The notes below the pieces were generated by a model. That model worked only from the letters and a program-made list of their open reading frames with translations, ran no database searches and was not told the DNA's origin. A stretch of DNA of 64,000 bases from Phylloscopus collybita (taxonomy: Eukaryota > Chordata > Aves > Passeriformes > Phylloscopidae), in assembly GCA_027886175.1 (NCBI GenBank), contig JAJNNQ010000098.1:620001-684000 (forward strand), written 5' to 3'. The position numbers and the translations under genes were made by a program. Numbering within the stretch: position 1 is the stretch's first letter; the number at the start of each line of letters is the position of its first letter. Positions 8,239 to 19,648 of this stretch are shown piece by piece.

Positions 8239-9179
8239 AAGTTTACAGATGGGGCTTGCTCCAAATGCTGTCATTCAGTTTGTGATGGGGAGAATCTACA
8301 ATCCCTTATGAGAGTTCACACCCATGTGAATCCCACATGTTTTGACATGACCCAATTATCCACCTGTCAAAAAGAGGAAAAACAATATTGGATTGCAAAA
8401 AATGCTGCCACATTTAAGCAGTGCCTGACTGGGGAGTGCCCTATCAGAGAGTGGTTCTGTTTTAAAAAGTTAAGAAATACAGAGGGAGTAGCAGATCTGA
8501 TAAAGAAAAACCACTGCTGGTGAAAAAGAATGAAATAGGTGAACTCCTTGGGAAAAGTCTATTTGTCGATCTAGTAGAGGGAATCAGCCATAAACTAAAT
8601 ATAACAAACTGCTGGATATGTAAAAGCACACAAATGTGTGATGTATGGCCCTGGGAAGGGACAAGCTTATCACCCCTAGACATCCTGAGATGGAAGTTAA
8701 TAACGGGGAAAAAGTATAAAACCTTCCTAGGAAGAATGGCTTGTAAAAGGTACTCACTGATCAAAGAGTTGAAACAAAAATGGATCCCCAAAGAACCTGA
8801 GAAATATTGGTCTATTGGGGAAAAAGAATCAGGGTGCGTCTGTAATAAAGGTTTTGGTCTACATGAGTGCACTAATAAAGGGACCAATCTTTTTTGGGGA
8901 ATCAGAGAAATTTCAAAATATTGGGAACACCCCTATGACACACAAAACACATCCTGGAAAGCCCCAAAACACCTCTTTTGGATTTGTGATGACAAAACCT
9001 ACACCCATCTCCCAGGAGATTGGGCGGGTAGCTGCACCATAGGAATCATCAAAGCAGCCTTCTCCCTCCTCCCACGAGAATCAGGAAACCATTTAGGCAT
9101 ACCCTTATATGAAAATTTAAAAAGAAAATACCAAAAGGGGAGGAGGGGCAGCACACAAACATGGAAAAGTAAAATATAG
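8188..9179 (+). pseudogene. env: ERV1 Env surface subunit, frameshifted
   Basis: The likely start is ATG 8188 (MVHTGLLEG), giving a hydrophobic signal peptide followed by a Cys-rich ectodomain. A one-base shortening of an A run near 8502 ends this frame at 8523; the next frame resumes at 8520 and runs to 9179. The second part holds a CXXC motif (NCWICKS), the SU motif that pairs with TM in gammaretroviruses, and a C-terminal FWICDDKTYTHLPGDW block typical of gammaretroviral-type SU. A TAG at 9177-9179 (a CAG in ERV3) breaks it before the TM part. ERV2 shares the first frameshift; ERV3 does not. Confidence 0.8.
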
Positions 9180-9782
9180 ACACCAAAAGAAATAGTAAAA
9201 ACATATAGGCCAGCAACTTGGACACAAGATAGATCATGGGGGTGCCCAACTCCAATTTACATGTTGAATAAAATTATCAGATTACAAGCAGTATTAAAAA
9301 GTATATCAAACAAAACAGCCCTTGCCCTTGATCATATCAGTAACCAATTGGCACAAACAAGAGCAGTAGTTTATCAAATCAAACTAGCAGTCGATTATGA
9401 AAGTAAGGTAATACAAAATATTTCCAATGAAATACAAAAAATTGCATATGTAAGTACCCAGGAATGGAAGCCCTTAATTAATATGGACTGGTGGGACAAC
9501 TTCTGGTCCTTTGAAGGGACCTGGTGGGAAAAAGTAGTGTTCATTGCAATAAGTGCCTTTGCCAGTCTCCTACTTCTCCCCTGCGTACTTCCCTGTCTAA
9601 TTCGAACTATAGCCACTACTGTTCAAGCTAGTCTCCAAATCCCTAAAGTAAAGATTCAGAAACCTACAAATACAATTAGATTAGAACCCCAAGAAGAAGA
9701 ACTAAGTACAGCAAAAAGAATTTATAACCAATACCAGGAATTAAAACAGATTTATTCCCTTGAATCAGACATGGCCAATTGA
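9180..9782 (+). pseudogene. env: ERV1 Env transmembrane subunit region
   Basis: Open from about 9261 to the stop at 9780-9782 but separated from SU by the stop at 9177. It contains a heptad-type segment (about LQAVLKSISNKTALAL), a second helical stretch, a Trp-rich membrane-proximal part (NMDWWDNFW), a membrane span (VVFIAISAFASLLLLP) and a cytoplasmic tail of about 65 residues. The cysteine loop CX6C(C) that normally follows the first helix is absent; VYQIKLAVDY occupies that area without cysteines. The same is true in ERV2 and ERV3. Confidence 0.8.
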
Positions 9783-9802
9783 TGCGGGCAAAAGCCCGAT
9801 CA
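9780..9802 (+). other. Hairpin covering the env stop codon
   Basis: TGAT, then CGGGC, AAAA, GCCCG and ATCA form a 9-bp stem with one bulged G and a four-base loop; the env TGA is in the 5' arm. ERV2 is identical in the core and ERV3 keeps pairing (CGGGC-TAAA-GCCCG). It sits just upstream of the polypurine tract. Confidence 0.6.
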
Positions 9803-9803
9803 C

Positions 9804-9820
9804 AGAAATAGAGGGGGGAT
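9804..9820 (+). promoter_or_regulatory. ERV1 polypurine tract
   Basis: A purine-rich run (AGAAATAGAGGGGGGA) directly precedes the 3' LTR start TGAAAG, the expected plus-strand primer site. It is conserved in ERV2 and ERV3. Confidence 0.8.
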
Positions 9821-11233
9821 TGAAAGAAATAGCCCCAGGTTATGCACTCCCAAGTTGTACGTTTACACTGTTTTGCTGTAAAATTAAAGTTGCACTGTTA
9901 CTTGCCTGTTTTAAGCTGTTCATGTTGAATCTGTACCCTGAATTTCTGCTCGTTATGTCCCAAGTTCTGTACTCTTTCTCCCTGAATTCTGGGTTTTCCC
10001 CTCCCCATCAAGTGAAACTTACCGCCGCTTCCTGCTGCCTCCCTGTTGCCACTTCCTGCCTGCCCGTCGAGCTGCGGACACCGCCCAGTATGGAGATAAG
10101 GGAACTCCCATGGTGCCTGGCTACAGCCGGAGGTCCAGTTGGAGCTAGAAAAGCCCCTGGGACAGTGAGCCGACACAGAAACTGGACCTAAGAAGGACAA
10201 AACTGTGCAAGGCACACGTCCAGCTACCTGCAGGTAGCAGGTATTTTTTGTTACTTTCTCGCCATGACCTGAAAGGAACTGGAGAGAGGTGACCCCCCTG
10301 GACCACATGAGCCAAAGCGATTCTATGGGAACCCCCGTGAGGAAGGAGTCCCGACTCTGCTGCAGCAGCAGCAGCAGATTCGACTGCACCTCCTCCTCCG
10401 TGGTGTCTGAAAGAAATTAGCCCCAGGCTATGCACTCCCGAGTTGTACTGTTACATTGTTTTGCTGTAAAATTAAAGTTGCACTGTTACTTGCTTGTTTC
10501 AAACCGTTCATGTTGAATCTGTACCCTGAATTTCTGTTCGTTATGTCCAAGTTCTGTACCCTTTCTCCCTAAATCCTGAGCGTTCCCCTCTCCCGACGAA
10601 AAGCCCGCACGCCGCCGCCTTGTCGCTCCGCCCCCCCGCACGCTTCCTGCTGCTCCCTGCCGACGGCCCGTCGAGCTGTGGGCTCCGCCCAATATGGAGA
10701 TGAAAAGAACTCCCATCGTGCCTAGCTGCGACCGGGAGTCCAGTTAGAGCTAAAAAAGCCCCTGATACAGCGAGCCAACACAGAAACTGGACCTAAGAAG
10801 GACGGGACTGTGCGAGGCACACATCCAGCTACCTGCAGGCAGCAGGCATTCTTTTGTTACTTTGTCGCCATAGCCTGAAAGAAACTGGAGAAAGGCAACG
10901 CCCCTAGACCACACGAGCCAACGCGATTCTATTGGAACCCCCGTGAGGACGGAATCCCGACTCTGCAGCAGCAGCAGCAGCAGCAGATGCGACTGCACCT
11001 CCTCCTCCGTGGTGTCTACTGGGAGCAGCGGCGGCGTGCGCAGCCCCCGGGCCCCCTACCCAGAGCTGATTTCCTAATAAAGGCCTTTTCAAAGGAGCTG
11101 GTCTCCTGGCCAATTTATAACAGTGTCTACAGGGAGCAGCGGCGGCGTGCGCAGCCCCTCGAGCCCCCTACCCAGAGCTGATTTCTAATAAAGGCCTTTT
11201 CAAAGGAGCTGGTCTCCTGGCCCATTTATAACA
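9821..11233 (+). mobile_element. ERV1 3' LTR, split by a nested solo LTR
   Basis: The LTR starts TGAAAGAAAT at 9821 and runs to 10407. It resumes after the nested element and ends TTTATAACA at 11233. Without the insertion and one duplicated target it is about 690 bp. The right part carries AATAAA and the CCCATTTATAA variant shared with the ERV1 5' LTR. Confidence 0.88.
10408..11122 (+). mobile_element. Solo LTR of the same family nested in the ERV1 3' LTR
   Basis: A complete LTR (TGAAAGAAAT to TTTATAACA, 715 bp) is flanked by the 5-bp direct repeat GTGTC (10403-10407 and 11123-11127). It interrupts the ERV1 LTR at GGTGTC|TACTGGG. Its U3 is closer to the ERV3 type (AAAAGCCCGCACGCCGCC) than to ERV1. 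No internal proviral sequence is present, so it is a solo LTR left by LTR-LTR recombination. Confidence 0.9.
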
Positions 11234-11688
11234 ATCAAAATATATTTTCTAAACAGTTTGGGGGAGATCCCACTGCAAGATAAGCTATGAGCTCAGCCAT
11301 GGGGCTGTGGTGAGATGTGCAGAACAGAGAGAAAAAGCCTCCAGGAGCCTTCAAGGGGGAAAAGAAAATGTCCCACTGTGAAGAAACAGCTTTTCAGTTT
11401 CCTTCTGCAGAACTGCAGGCAATAACAGAATTGCACTGTCAGAGACAGACAAACCAGAGGTGCTGGGAGCCCTAAAACACCATAGATGACAGAAAAAGAG
11501 TAAAAAATGAGTAGCTTTTACTGAGACCTTGAATACTCTATTTAAATCCACAGTTACTGTTGGGATTTGACTCCAAATCAAAAAGACGTACTGTATTGTT
11601 AAAAACTGTAAGGGAGTGTAGCACATATGATTAATAATATTTTTTGTTTATGTTTAAAAACTGGGATCTAGTGTTTAGTGGCAATTTT

Positions 11689-11741
<53 letters not shown>

Positions 11742-12500
11742 CCTCTGCACAGATCATCTCCAGTTCTTTCAGGCTTGGAAGAAAACTCATAAAGTATTAT
11801 GAGACATAAATGTGTTTTATTCACATCGAGCAGATGTGTCCTGGAATATAAAATGTTGGGAAAAAATAGAAGTACTAATGCAAAAAGTTCTGATTATTCT
11901 ATGGAATAGGATGCTTAAAAGGTAAAGGGAAAAAAAGAGAATCAATTAGTAACTAATTACCATTACTTCATATATCAGCAGTTTGTTTAGTTTTTCTTGT
12001 GGGAAAAGTCCAAAATCAAACAAAATAATTTCTTATAATTTTTTACATTGTCCTCTGAAATAATCCTGTGCTATTTTTCATACATTCCTTGTTTCTAAAA
12101 AGCATGAATGGAGCAAGAACTATGTATTCTTACTGTTCTGTTAAAACCTGAAAGCAGAAAATCTTTTGGAGAAGATAAACCTTGTTGGGATCTAGAATTA
12201 TAGACTGAGTGGTCAAAATGGAGAAAAGAGTGACAACACAATTCACCTAAATAAATTCATTGCTTCAAGGAGGGGAAATGCTTGTAACAGAGAAAAAAAC
12301 ACTTTGGAAAATATAAACTGAAAAACTGTATTGATGTTTTGTTTTCTAACTATTAGGAGAGCCTGGCCTGGAGTAAATAAAAATCTCTAATGATTTTTTT
12401 GCAGATTAAAACAATTATTCAGTTTAATGAAAAAAGTGCCTTGACACAAGTAAACTTCATATTTTTACTGTATTATTTAATAATGGTATAGCTCATCTGA
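11234..12500. other. Intergenic sequence, AT-rich, with a 50-base T run
   Basis: No gene is supported. The only notable content is an uninterrupted run of 50 T at 11692-11741, which may be the A-tail of a minus-strand retroposon or a simple repeat; I cannot identify a body next to it. Confidence 0.6.
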
Positions 12501-12506
12501 TCCAGC

Positions 12507-13051
12507 TGGTTGCTGGGGTCCGCAGCTTGGACCCAGGAGGCTTCGAACCACCCCGATTGGTACCTCGTTAGAGACACCCTGGGGGGTCAAAGTGACTCCT
12601 CAGCTGGCAGAGAAAATCTCAGCAGAGGGGCAGAGCAGTGATTCTCAGCTCTTGTGATTTCTCAGCTCAGTGATTGTCAGCTCATGCCCTTGCGAGATGT
12701 CTTCTCTCTTAGCCGGCCCAGGGAGGGAGAGAGTGAGGGTCCATATAGCAATTCCGCATAAGGTAACTTTATTAGCAAGTCCCACGCGAAGGGAGCCAGG
12801 GACGGAAAACCCTGGAGACCAGGGAAAACCCAGGGGTTTTTATGGGGAACTCAGTAGGAGGGGAAAGGGGTACAAAGCCAATAGTTTGCTACAGATCTAC
12901 ATAAAATCTCGTGGGGGAGTGTGGTCCTCTTTTTGGGTCGCCGTAACTAAAGAGCTGTTCTTATCTTAAGGCTTCTGGCAGAGGAGGTTGTGCAATTCTT
13001 CTTATCTTCTCCAAGGCAGGGCCACCGGAGCCTTGTTCACCCCCACACTCA
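12507..13051 (-). mobile_element. Solo LTR (minus orientation) with 6-bp target duplication
   Basis: A 545-bp element starting TGGTTG and ending ACTCA on the plus strand is flanked by TCCAGC on both sides (12501-12506 and 13052-13057). The minus strand carries AATAAA (plus 12771-12776 area, TTTATT) and a CATAAAAACC box upstream of it, giving the orientation. A 6-bp duplication fits alpharetrovirus- or ERVK-like integrases and differs from the 5-bp class of ERV1-3. Short open frames inside are LTR by-products. Confidence 0.8.
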
Positions 13052-13057
13052 TCCAGC

Positions 13058-14189
13058 TTTAGATTTTAAATCAGAGCTGGATTTAGTCAGTCAGGTTGAA
13101 CTACAGGAGATTTACTGTAAGCACAATTACCTCCTCAGCATATTCAACATGAAATCTTTCCTAAACAATAGGTGGGAAACTCAACTTCCTCTTCCTGCAA
13201 GGCAAAAACGTTTAGGTTATCTTGGAACTAAAAAGTTTAAAGCTCAATAAATGAGCTGTGGTGCAGCCATCTCACAGCTGGTTAAAAACTGCACCCATGG
13301 AGAATTAACCTTGCTGAAGTGTCATCCTGAGCCATTTAAAGGAATGTTCAGAATCAGCCGTGGTTTTAATTAGCATTTGTGATGCTGTGCATGATTGTAA
13401 CGTGAAATGTCACTGTTGAAAGGTTAATATAAGATGTTTAATGTACCTTTGAATCACTAATAAATTTTATATATGTGTGATAATAATTTCTTGTGGCTTC
13501 ATTTACAGAAACACTAAAGAATGTTTAATTATTGCCTCTAGAAAACATGGTTTAAATAAAGCTTTAGCAAACAAATAATTCTTGGAATTATCAGTTGAAA
13601 GAAATAGTGGATTTTCTGTGGATTTAAGTTTGCAAATAAATAATATTTATTAAGTAGTCAGAGAGTCTTTTTTGAAAGTGAGGTAGTTTTGTCAATAGAG
13701 ATTATCTATTCATATGCAATCAATGCTCTTCATTTATTTTAATTGCTTAGCAGTTAACACTTCTAATCCTATTATCCCACCTGTTAAGATAAGCTATTCA
13801 ACCTCATGCTTTTCTTGTTATTTACCACATTCTCATGCACTGTAAACAAGCTTAGACTGATTTCCTTCTGAAGATAAATTCATGAATTTTTAAAAATTCT
13901 TAAATGTAAATCGATTCCAACTAAGACTGCAAAAAGGAGCAAGAGACAGGAGAGTAAAAACTGACTGCAGCGACGACACTGATCAAGAAGAGAGAAAAGC
14001 TTCCAGCTCCACAGGAGCAGGGGAAGGATTGTGGTGTGTTTTCTGTGGTACAGTGATTGTGCTAATGACATAGAATTTCTGGATGAAAAGCTGGGAATGT
14101 ACTGCTGGGTGACTTAGCAACATATTTCCTGTTTGCGGTTAAGTTAAATACTGTGTGTTTTCTCTTCTGGTAGCATACAGAGTAATTAC

Positions 14190-14221
<32 letters not shown>

Positions 14222-15625
14222 TTTCCCAGTGCAGTTAGGACAAAGACTACAACACTATTAACTTTCTTCTTCAATTCTAGAAATGTGGAGAACAGAACCT
14301 TTCCCAGAGACTGAAAACTGAATCGCTGTTCTGGTGATCTGTCAACTACTTTTCAAGCAGAAGCCTATGCTTTCTCTGGCAAATGGAAATTCTACCACTG
14401 AATTATGAATTCTCATAAATCCAGAATCATTTTCCTTTTCAGATATACTTGGAGTGAGTGCCTTCTGCAACCTTGCATGATTGAACTTCTGGTCTGTTTA
14501 GAGGGAGAATGTTAAGAGCTGTAAGGTCTCATATTGCTGGGTTAGCCACTCATCCTCAAAGGCCTATTTCATCAGTTGAGATATATGCACATTTTGGGGA
14601 TGCTCAGAATACCTCATGCTTTTCAGTGTCTGATCATTTTGCTGTAAGGTAATTGTGTGATCTCTGTGAGCTGCTGTGGTTGTGTGACTGAATGAGACTG
14701 AGATTACACATGAAACCATAAGGAGAAATGTCAGCACCTACAGAGCAGTGGCTTTTTGGAGTTACATGTTTGCAGTGTTGTGAAATGATATTTGTAATAA
14801 ATAGCTCTGAAATCTATTTGCTTCAGAGATGAAGCCAAGAACAGTTTGTACAACTACTCGTTTCCACCCTCAGGACACACTGTTGCTCTTGGAGTTGAGC
14901 CAAAATACTGCATTGCAGTGTCTGCCAAAATGAGGTTTGTCTGCTTGCCTTAAGCAGAGTTGTGGTTTTCTGGAGAGTTTTTTGTTTTGTTTTGGTGTTG
15001 AGGGGTTTTTCCATGTAAATTTTTCCTAATTGGGATAGCTACATTATTTCTCTTCACTCCTTTTGCTTGGAATTACCTGCAGAGTTTATATGTTCATAAA
15101 GGTCCTTAGTTCATACATGGAATATTTGCTTCTCAGCCCTGGAAACTGGAGTGGGGTGGGGGAAGAACACTAAAATGCAGCAGTATGATTAAAAACATTT
15201 TCAAAAAGAAAACATCAGGCTTTAACTTCTGCTGAGGAGGTTGTGAAGTGGATCTAATGACACTTGATCTACAATAAGCTTTTCAAAAGCAGGTCTCCAG
15301 CAAATCCTGCAGCAATGTTTTGTACAACACAAACAACAATTTTAAGTCACAGCTGAAAACTCCAAATGGAGACTTGCAAAGCATTTGTAAATCAGAGTTT
15401 AAAAAAATGACATAACTCTGCTAAGCAAGCAGCCATCTGTCTCGGGAGAGCAGGCAAACCCAGGAAGGGGAATTAAGAGCAGCTGTGGGATGACTTTTCA
15501 TCACATGATGCAGCTGCAGCCTGATGGTTGCATATCTTTTCTCCATCACTCAGACACAAGGGTACAGTAATTACAATGTACCAGCAGTAAAACAGCAATT
15601 CTCCTGTGTTTTCAGTGATGCGCGG
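13058..15625. other. Intergenic sequence with a poly-C run
   Basis: No gene or recognisable element. A run of 31 C occupies 14191-14221. Scattered short open frames show no domain signal. Confidence 0.6.
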
Positions 15626-16340
15626 TGTTATAAATTGGCCAGGAGACCAGCTCCTTTGAAAAGGCCTTTATTAGAAATCAGCTCTGGGTAGGGGGCTCGA
15701 GGGGCTGCGCACGCCACCGCTGCTCCCAGTAGACACCACGGAGGAGGAGGTGCAGTCGCATCTGCTGCTGCTGCTGCTGCTGCTGCAGAGTCGGGATTCC
15801 TTCCTCACGGGGGTTTCCATAGAATCACTTTGGCTCGTGTGGTCCAGGGGGGTCACCTCTCTCCAGTTCCTTTCAGGTCATGGCGAGAAAGTAACAAAAA
15901 AATACCTGCTACCTGCAGGTAGCTGGATGAGTGCCTCGCACAGTTTTGTCCTTCTTAGGTCCAGTTTCTGTGTCGGCTCGCTGTCCCAGGGGCTTTTCTA
16001 GCTCCAACTGGACCTCTGGCCGCAGCCAGGCACCATGGGAGTTCCTCATCTCCATACTGGGCGGTGTCCACAGCTCGAAGGCAGGCAGCAGGGAGCAGCA
16101 GGGAGCAGCAGGGGGGGTAGCAGGAAGTGCCGGCGGGCTTTTTACCCGATGGAGAGGGGAAAACCCCAGGATTCAGGGAGAAAGGGTACAGTACTTGGAC
16201 ATAACAAGCAGAAATTCAGGGTACAGATTCAACATGAACAGTTTAAAACAGGCAAGTAACAGTGCAACTTTAATTTTACAGCAAAACAGTATAACAGTAC
16301 AACTTAGGAGTGCATAACTTGGGGCTATCAATTTCTTTCA
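15626..16340 (-). mobile_element. ERV2 3' LTR
   Basis: On the minus strand it runs TGAAAG (16340) to ATAACA (15626), 715 bp, equal in length to the other ERV2 LTR. By eye about 20 differences separate the two, roughly 3 percent. The outer flank is CGCGG (15621-15625), matching TGCGG (23006-23010) on the far side except for one C/T difference, consistent with an aged 5-bp target duplication. Confidence 0.88.
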
Positions 16341-16357
16341 ATCCCCCCTCTATTTCT
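16341..16357 (-). promoter_or_regulatory. ERV2 polypurine tract
   Basis: The minus strand reads AAATAGAGGGGGGAT directly before the 3' LTR, as in ERV1 and ERV3. Confidence 0.78.
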
Positions 16358-16378
16358 TTGATCGGGCTTTTGCCCGCA

Positions 16379-16963
16379 TCAATTGGCCATGTCTGATTCA
16401 AGGGAATAAATCTGTTTTAATTCCTGGTATTGGGTATAAATTCTTTTTGCTGTGCTTAGTTCTTCTTCTTGGGGTTCTAATCTAATTGTATTTGTAGGTT
16501 TCTGAATCTTTACTTTAGGGATTTGGAGACTAGCTTGAACAGTAGTGGCTATAGTTCGAATTAGACAGGGAAGTATGCAGGGGAGAAGTAGGAGACTGAC
16601 AAAGGCACTTATTGCAATGAACACTACTTTTTCCCACCAGGTCCCTTCAGAGGACCAGAAGTTGTCCCACCAGTCCATATTAATTAAGGGCTTCCATTCC
16701 TGGGTACTTACATATGCAATTTTTTGTATTTCATTGGAAATATTTTGTATTACCTTACTTTCATAATCGACTGCTAGTTTGATTTGATACACTACTGCTC
16801 TTGTTTGTGTCAATTGGTTACTGATATGATCAAGGGCAAGGGCTGTTTTGTTTGATAATCTGATAATTTTATTCAACATGTAAATTGGAGTTCGGCACCC
16901 CCATGGTCTATCTTGTGTCCAGGTTGCTGGCCTATATGTTTTTACTATTTTTTTGGTGTCCAT
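16379..16963 (-). pseudogene. env: ERV2 Env transmembrane subunit region
   Basis: Open frame homologous to the ERV1 TM region with heptad segment, NMDWWDNFW, membrane span and tail. It lacks the short stretch between LNKIIRL and SNKTALAL that ERV1 has (RLQAVLKSISNK in ERV1 versus RLSNK here); ERV3 also lacks it. It is out of frame with SU because one base is missing near 16950. The CX6C(C) motif is absent. Confidence 0.8.
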
Positions 16964-17951
16964 ATTTTACTCTTCCATGTTTGTGTGCTGCCCCTCCTCC
17001 TCTTTCGGTATTTTCTTTTTAAATTTTCATATAAGGGTATGCCTATATGGTTTCTTGATTCTCGTGGGAGGAGGGAGAAGGCTGCTTTGATGATTCCTAT
17101 GGTGCAGCTACCTGCCCAATCTCCTGGGAGATGGGTGTAGGTTTTGTCATCACAAATCCAAAAGAGGTGTTTTGGGGCTTTCCAGGATGTGTTTTGTGTG
17201 TCATAGGGGTGTTCCCAATATTTTGAAATTTCTCTGATTCCCCAAAAAAGATTGGTCCCTTTATTAGTGCACTCATGTAGACCAAAACCTTTATTACAGA
17301 TGCACCCTGATTCTTTTTTCCCAGTAGACCAATATTTTTCAGGTTCCCTGGGGATCCATTTTTGTTTCAACTCTTTGATCAGTGAGTACCTTTTACAAGC
17401 CATTCTTCCTAGGAAGGTTTTATACTTTTTCCCCGTTATTAACTTCCATCTCAGGATGTCTAGGGGTGATAAGCTTGTCCCTTCCCAGGGCCATACATCA
17501 CACATTTGTGTGCTTTTACATATCCAGCAGTTTGTTATATTTAGTTTATGGCTGATTCCCTCTACTAGATCGACAAATAGACTTTTCCCAAGGAGTTCAT
17601 CTATTTCATTCTTTTTCACCAGCAGTGGTTTTTCTTTATCAGATCTGCTACTCCCTCTGTATTTCTTAACTTTTTAAAACAGAACCACTCTCTGATAGGG
17701 CACTCCCCAGTCAGGCACTGCTTAAATGTGGCAGCTTTTTTTGCAATCCAATATTGTTTTTCCTCTTTTTGACAGGTGGATAATTGGGTCATGTCAAAAC
17801 ATGTGGGATTCACATGGGTGTGAACTCTCATAAGGGATTGTAGATTCTCCCCATCACAAACTGAATGACAGCATTTGGAGCAAGCCCCATCTGTAAACTT
17901 GCTTATCAATAGGACTACTATCAGTCCCTCCAAGAGTCCAGTATGAACCAT
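16945..17951 (-). pseudogene. env: ERV2 Env surface subunit, frameshifted
   Basis: The start at 17951 (MVHTGLLEG) gives a signal peptide. The first frame ends at 17616 through the same shortened A run as in ERV1; the second frame (17619-16945) continues through CWIC and the FWICDDKTYTHLPGDW block. Sharing this one-base lesion with ERV1 while ERV3 is open here indicates that defective copies were propagated, or that ERV3 regained a base. Confidence 0.8.
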
Positions 17952-18189
17952 TCTATTTGTGGGTCTTTTGGTCTCACCTGGCCTTGCCTCTTGGGTCGGG
18001 GGGTTCTTTCTCCTCATCATATCAGTAGGACTACTATTAGTCCCTCCAAGAGTCCAGTATGAACCTGCCCCCATCTCGCTCTGAGGGTTCTCTTTGGTCT
18101 CACCTGGTCTTGCCTCTTGGGTCGGGGAGTTCTTAGGCTGGATTTGTGGAGTTCTCCCTTGTTTATTCCCACCTTCCACCTTTTTCTTA

Positions 18190-18450
18190 GTTTTAGTTAG
18201 CTCCCTTTGGGCGTGCCCTATGAGAGATTTAATTTTTAAATTAAGAATTACTGTTACTTATTACTTTTACATTAACACTTTGTGACTGATTATAACAATT
18301 TATAACATCAGATTTAAACATTATTTTACACTTTTATATTAACACTTTTTAACCTCTTATAACAATGTGGATTTTTAACAATGGTAACGACAGCTTGTAA
18401 TAACTGTTATTGTCCCTTATTGGCTTTAACTGGTTTTTGGTTGTATCCTG
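18190..18450 (-). other. ERV2 AT-rich pol-env spacer
   Basis: Same AT-rich repeat-bearing spacer as at 7714-7959, with the GTGTTAATRTAAAAGT units preserved. Confidence 0.5.
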
Positions 18451-18454
18451 AGAG

Positions 18455-19648
18455 TTACTTTGAGGGTGTCTGGATCTCGAGTGGCAGTCCACTCAGAGGG
18501 AACTCTTGTTGGGGTTGCAGGGTCAGAGGGATCTGACCCCTTGTTGGGGTCAGAGGGATCACTCGGGGTGGTAATGGTCCTTTCACTCTAGTGATGTGGG
18601 TCCAGCCCTTTTCCTGGGTTCGCACTGCAGTATGAGTAGTGAGCAGAACTTGGAACGGGCCTTCGAATTTAGGGGTTAGTGGGGTTGTATTCCAGGATTT
18701 AATTAAAACCCAGTCTCCTGGTTTTATTTGGTGCATGTCAGTGTCCAAGGGAGAGGTTTGAGGAAGATACCCTCTTCTTTTAAGATCTGCCAATGTCTTT
18801 CCAATTGTTTTTACATATTCCTGGGTAGCGGCCTCTCCTTCTAAATAATCCCCAGTGCTATAGGGGGTCAGTAAGAAGGGGAGTCCAAACATCATCTCAT
18901 ATGGTGAAGCCCCTATGTCAGATCTCGGTCGGACCCGGATTCGCACAAGGGCCAGGGGCAGACACTTGAACCAATTCATTCCTGTTTCGGTTATCAATTT
19001 AGTTATTACATTTTTGAGGGTTTTATTCATCCTCTCAACTCTCCCTGAACTTTGGGGATGCCAGGGTGTATGCAACCGCCACCTGATTCCTAAGGCTTTA
19101 ATGACCTCATGTAGAATTTTGGCTACAAAATGAGGACCTCGGTCTGAATCAATATTATTCACTAGCCCATACCGGGGGATGATGTGTTCCAATAATATTT
19201 TTATTACCACTTGTGCCGTTTCCCTTTTTGTAGGAAAAGCTTCCACCCAATGGGTTAAATGATCAACTATAACAAGCAGATACTTGTAACCTTGTACTGA
19301 AGGCATTTCAGTAAAATCTATTTGTATATTTTGAAAGGGTCTTAATGCTATTTGTCTTCCTCCTGAGGTATTCTTCCTCATTGCTTTCTGATTTACCTTT
19401 TGGCATATAAGGCATCGTCCAGTAACTGCTTTGGCCAGATTATATACTCCAATACATAAATATTCTCTTAAGAAATGATCACATAACCCTTGGGTGCCCC
19501 AGTGGGTCAGACTGTGTATTTCTGTTAGCATTTTTCGAGCTAGGGCTTTATTTAAAAACTTTCGTCTATCTGGGGTTAACCATTCCCCTTGCTTCCCTTG
19601 GTGCAGCCCTAACCTCTTTATTTCTCTCAACTCATGTTCATCATACAT
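18455..19648 (-). pseudogene. pol: ERV2 integrase (only pol part retained)
   Basis: Open for 397 codons from just before the integrase zinc region to near the pol end. HHCC, both core Asp residues (IDFTEMP and SDRGPHF) and the Glu (GRVERMN) are present, and the sequence is nearly identical to ERV1 integrase. Near the C-terminus one C is missing (about 18568), changing the reading of the Pro/Ser/Asp tail. Protease, reverse transcriptase and RNase H are deleted upstream, so it cannot be expressed as a normal Gag-Pol. Confidence 0.82.
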
